Shown here: piece after piece, positions 61,698 to 64,000 of the stretch
Layout: each line of letters opens with the position of its first letter
How positions within the stretch are numbered: the first letter of the stretch is position 1
Assembly (NCBI GenBank): GCA_044238605.1
Contig: JBIICY010000003.1
Location: 124,001 to 188,000 of the forward strand
DNA from: UBA10438 sp044238605
GTDB taxonomy: Bacteria; Bacteroidota; Ignavibacteria; Kapaibacteriales; Kapaibacteriaceae
Reading direction: 5' to 3'
Length of the DNA stretch: 64,000 nucleotides
Position numbers and translations under genes: made by a program
The notes under the pieces: generated by a model
Seen by the model: the letters and a program-made list of their open reading frames with translations, nothing else
Told to the model about the DNA's origin: nothing
Database searches by the model: none

Positions 61698-62497
61698 TGG
61701 ACTTCTCATTGACTAATCGTGTTGCTGTTGTAACCGGAGCAGCCGGACTTCTTGGCCGAAAGCACTGCGCCGCCTTGGCACAGGCAGGTGCCATTGTGTA
61801 TGCCTGCGATAATCAGGCTGCACAGGTACGGAAGTTAACCGAGCACCTAGGCCCGCAGCATGCGGGCGCATATGTAGATGTGACCGATCCAGAGAGTATT
61901 ACGGAATTGCGGGATTTGATCATGAATGAGCATGGTCGAATCGATATCCTCGTGAACAACGCAGCTATGAATGATGCTGTTGAAAGCCCCATTTCATCTG
62001 CTGAGCAGTCTGCCTTTGAACAGTATCCGGTGCAGCTCTTTCGACGAGTCATGGAAGTAAACGTTACTGGCACATTTCTGATGTGTCAGATCATTGGTTC
62101 CATTATGGCCCAGCAGGGCCAGGGATCAATCATTAACATCGGTTCTACGTATGGCGTGGTTGCGCCCGACCAGCGGCTCTATCAAGATTCAAACGGTGCT
62201 CAACTGATGTACAAGAGTTCTGCATACCCAGCGAGCAAGGGGGCAGTGGTTATGCTAACGAAGTTTCTCGCCACGTATTGGGGTACTGCAGGCGTGCGGG
62301 CAAATGTGCTCTCGCCCGGTGGTGTACAAAACGGACAATCGGAGTTGTTTCAGCAGAAGTATGCGCAGTGCACACCGATGGGAAGAATGGCACATCCTAG
62401 TGACTATGAAGGAGCACTGGTATTTCTTGCCAGCGATGCAAGTGCGTACATGACAGGACAAAATCTGATCGTAGATGGCGGCTGGACGGCTTGGTAA
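61694..62497 (+). CDS. Short-chain dehydrogenase/reductase
   Basis: The 267-residue SDR has the NAD(P) motif TGAAGLLGRKH, NNAA, the catalytic YPASK with a Ser upstream (IGSTYG), and the C-terminal GQNLIVDGGWTAW. It probably oxidises or reduces a hydroxyl of the sugar intermediate. ATG 61694 overlaps the aminotransferase stop; ATG 61697 is equally possible. PtmA-type dehydrogenases occur in legionaminic-acid clusters, which this operon resembles in part. Confidence 0.9.
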   Translation: MMDFSLTNRVAVVTGAAGLLGRKHCAALAQAGAIVYACDNQAAQVRKLTEHLGPQHAGAYVDVTDPESITELRDLIMNEHGRIDILVNNAAMNDAVESPISSAEQSAFEQYPVQLFRRVMEVNVTGTFLMCQIIGSIMAQQGQGSIINIGSTYGVVAPDQRLYQDSNGAQLMYKSSAYPASKGAVVMLTKFLATYWGTAGVRANVLSPGGVQNGQSELFQQKYAQCTPMGRMAHPSDYEGALVFLASDASAYMTGQNLIVDGGWTAW

Positions 62498-62531
62498 CGA
62501 AGAAATCAACAACACATTGAGGAGACGAAAC

Positions 62532-63428
62532 ATGCAGCGCATTCGAAACATTGGTTCGACGACGATTGGGGATGGACATCCGGTATACGTTATCGCGGAG
62601 ATCGGTATCAACCATAATGGGTCACTTGACAATGCACTTGCGATGATCGACGGCGCAGCGCAGGCCGGGGCAGACTGCGTAAAGTTTCAAAAGCGGACGC
62701 CCGAGCTATGCGTGCCTAAAGATCAGTGGCATCTGGAGCGGGATACTCCGTGGGGCCGAATGACGTATATCGATTACCGTCATAAGGTTGAGTTCGATGC
62801 CGATGATTACACAGTGATCGATGAATACTGCAAACGTCGCGGCATTGATTGGACAGTATCGTGCTGGGATGTCGAGGCTGTGGCATTTATGGAAGAGAAT
62901 TTTAACGTACCGTTCTACAAGGCTGCAAGTGCATCACTTACAGATCTTGATCTGCTCAATGCCATGATCGCTACAGGAAGACCATTGATCATATCAACTG
63001 GCATGTCTACGATGGAAGAAATCGAGGCCGCCGTCGATGAGATAGGTACGGAGAACCTGATGATCGCCCACGCAACATCGACCTATCCGTGTAAGCCGGA
63101 AGAGCTGAATCTGCGAATGATCGAAACATTGAAGGCCTGCTATCCAGGCGTGCCAGTTGGATACTCCGGCCATGAGGTTGGCCTCACCACAACAACGGCA
63201 GCGGTTGCCCTCGGAGCATCGTTTGTTGAACGTCATATCACTCTTGACCGTGCCATGTGGGGTACAGATCAGGCGGCAAGTGTTGAGCTCGCTGGTCTGG
63301 CACGTCTGATCAGAGACATTCGCGATGTAGAAGCTTCGCTCGGAGACGGAGTCAAGAGAGTCTATGAAAGCGAACTGGGGCCGCGTGCAAAGCTTCGCAA
63401 GGTGATCTCGACTAAAGTTGGAGCATAG
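62532..63428 (+). CDS. NeuB-like sialic-acid synthase family protein without SAF domain
   Basis: From ATG 62532, with a GAGGAG ribosome site, the 298-residue product is the NeuB TIM barrel: AEIGINHNGSLDNA, KFQKRTPE, STGMSTMEE, ATSTYPC, GYSGHEVG and ERHITLDRAMWGTDQAAS. NeuB enzymes condense PEP with an aldose to make nonulosonic or related keto-acid sugars. The C-terminal antifreeze-like SAF domain present in classical NeuB (about 340-350 residues) is missing. It supports a keto-acid sugar as the pathway product. Confidence 0.88.
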   Translation: MQRIRNIGSTTIGDGHPVYVIAEIGINHNGSLDNALAMIDGAAQAGADCVKFQKRTPELCVPKDQWHLERDTPWGRMTYIDYRHKVEFDADDYTVIDEYCKRRGIDWTVSCWDVEAVAFMEENFNVPFYKAASASLTDLDLLNAMIATGRPLIISTGMSTMEEIEAAVDEIGTENLMIAHATSTYPCKPEELNLRMIETLKACYPGVPVGYSGHEVGLTTTTAAVALGASFVERHITLDRAMWGTDQAASVELAGLARLIRDIRDVEASLGDGVKRVYESELGPRAKLRKVISTKVGA

Positions 63429-63432
63429 CTCC

Positions 63433-64000
63433 GTGGACGCAATTGATTCCATACGTCTATGGTCAGTGGTCACTATCGCCTGCAGTGCTTTTGTGCTGAT
63501 CGTCTTGGAACGGTTCTTCCCATATCAGCCACAGAGATTTGCCCGTAAGGGAATTGGCACAGATCTGATCATGTACGCACTAGTGCAGAGTTACGTCATG
63601 GGCTTGCTGATTTCATATCTGATCAGCATGATCGACGACCATACAACCTTGGATCGATGGCATGCTGTTCGAGACTTACCATTGACGGTACAGTTTGCCG
63701 TGTTCTTCATAACACACGACTTCTACATCTACTGGTTCCACCGATGGCAACATTCAAATCCTGTTCTGTGGAGACTTCACGAAGCTCATCATTCAACCGT
63801 TGACGTTGACTGGCTAAGCGGCAGCCGCTCGCATTCTCTTGAGATTCTCGTGAATCAAACCATAGAGTTCGCGCCAATCCTGCTCCTTGCCTCTCCCGAA
63901 ATTGCCGTCGTAAAGGGGGCTTTGGATGCCGTCTGGGGCATGTACATCCATTCGAACATCGATGTGCGAACAGGTTGGCTGCAGTACATCATTAACGGAC
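63433..64000 (+). CDS. Sterol desaturase / fatty-acid hydroxylase family protein, 5' part
   Basis: A frame opening with GTG 63433, 4 nt after the NeuB-like gene, stays open to the window edge. The visible 189 residues have two hydrophobic segments and the di-iron histidine motifs THDFYIYWFHRWQH and LHEAHHS of membrane hydroxylases. The family modifies lipids or sterol-like substrates; here it may hydroxylate a lipid or glycolipid of the same surface structure. The C-terminus, with the last histidine box, is outside the window. Confidence 0.85.
   Translation, partial: MDAIDSIRLWSVVTIACSAFVLIVLERFFPYQPQRFARKGIGTDLIMYALVQSYVMGLLISYLISMIDDHTTLDRWHAVRDLPLTVQFAVFFITHDFYIYWFHRWQHSNPVLWRLHEAHHSTVDVDWLSGSRSHSLEILVNQTIEFAPILLLASPEIAVVKGALDAVWGMYIHSNIDVRTGWLQYIING

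Larger units (their letters stand above)
1..64000. repeat. Dispersed octamer ARGGGGCT (AAGGGGCT/AGGGGGCT)
   Basis: By eye I find about 28 copies of AAGGGGCT and 18 of AGGGGGCT counting both strands, against roughly four expected for a random 64-kb sequence. Examples on the plus strand are 5204, 5994, 15515, 37153 and 54121; on the minus strand 5059, 10805, 33291 and 59140. They occur in coding sequence in all six frames and rarely between genes. Counts are manual and approximate. Confidence 0.7.

Noticed and set aside
1..64000. ARGGGGCT as a codon-usage artefact
   Set aside because: It occurs in all six frames relative to coding sequence, so no single dipeptide or codon preference accounts for it; oligonucleotide bias still needs a computed test.
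1..64000. tRNA genes, insertion sequences, prophage or plasmid origins
   Set aside because: No cloverleaf-like sequence, transposase, integrase or phage structural gene was recognised, and intergenic gaps are too short for most of these.

Overview
The window looks like a chromosomal segment of a Bacteroidota/Chlorobiota-group (FCB) bacterium, most likely a Kapaibacteria/Ignavibacteria-like lineage rather than a classical Bacteroides. The reasons are large secreted SBBP-repeat and Ig-like proteins, several C-terminal domains resembling type IX secretion sorting signals, a TonB-dependent receptor, DUF1573 and DUF4920 proteins, and promoters that match the Bacteroidota -7 box TAnnTTTG. Lineage is inferred from gene content only. 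Base composition is moderate, genes are tightly packed (many ATGA/GTGA overlaps), and I saw no tRNA, rRNA, CRISPR array, insertion sequence or prophage. No gene-free stretch exceeds about 300 bases.

Layout. 1-5021: two tandem paralogues of a secreted SBBP/Ig protein, the first cut by the window edge. 5100-13820: an iron-sulfur and oxidative-stress operon, sufB-C-D-S-E-sufT, a PaaE-like reductase, an Rrf2 regulator, an IscA/HesB protein, Fe/Mn superoxide dismutase and a Lon-N-domain protein. 13817-17471: pth diverging from nuoM-nuoN. 17495-24084: secreted and envelope proteins, an ABC ATPase and a putative metalloprotease. 24108-26467: a TonB-dependent receptor whose promoter/start/signal-peptide region is a 78-bp tandem duplication. 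26464-32105: a minus-strand operon panD, glmU-like, methylmalonyl-CoA epimerase, gpmA and two secreted TldD/PmbA proteins. 32159-43872: mixed metabolism and housekeeping (kynU, rlmB, lysS, a site-2 protease, a glycosyltransferase-like membrane protein, an MsbA-like ABC exporter, a cell-wall amidase, rlmD). 43891-49057: an S1-domain protein followed by a FlgD-like secreted protein and a subtilase. 49218-56601: rpsF-rplI with a leader hairpin, an SDR39U1 epimerase, a two-lipoyl E2, dtd, DUF4920, AIM24, thyX and a cytochrome c peroxidase. 56717-64000: a surface-sugar operon with a GT-B-like protein, SpsF-like cytidylyltransferase, split transketolase, PLP aminotransferase, SDR, NeuB-like synthase and the start of a sterol-desaturase-family protein.

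The most unusual signals are these. (1) The octamer ARGGGGCT (AAGGGGCT or AGGGGGCT) is dispersed on both strands at roughly one per 1.4 kb by hand count and falls in all six reading frames, which suggests selection on DNA, as for an uptake or recombination sequence. (2) Several -7 boxes lie only 4-6 nt before start codons, implying leaderless mRNAs. (3) The TonB-receptor promoter/start duplication appears to create a -33 box for the second copy. (4) The sugar cluster combines a split transketolase, an aminotransferase and a NeuB-like synthase that lacks the SAF domain.
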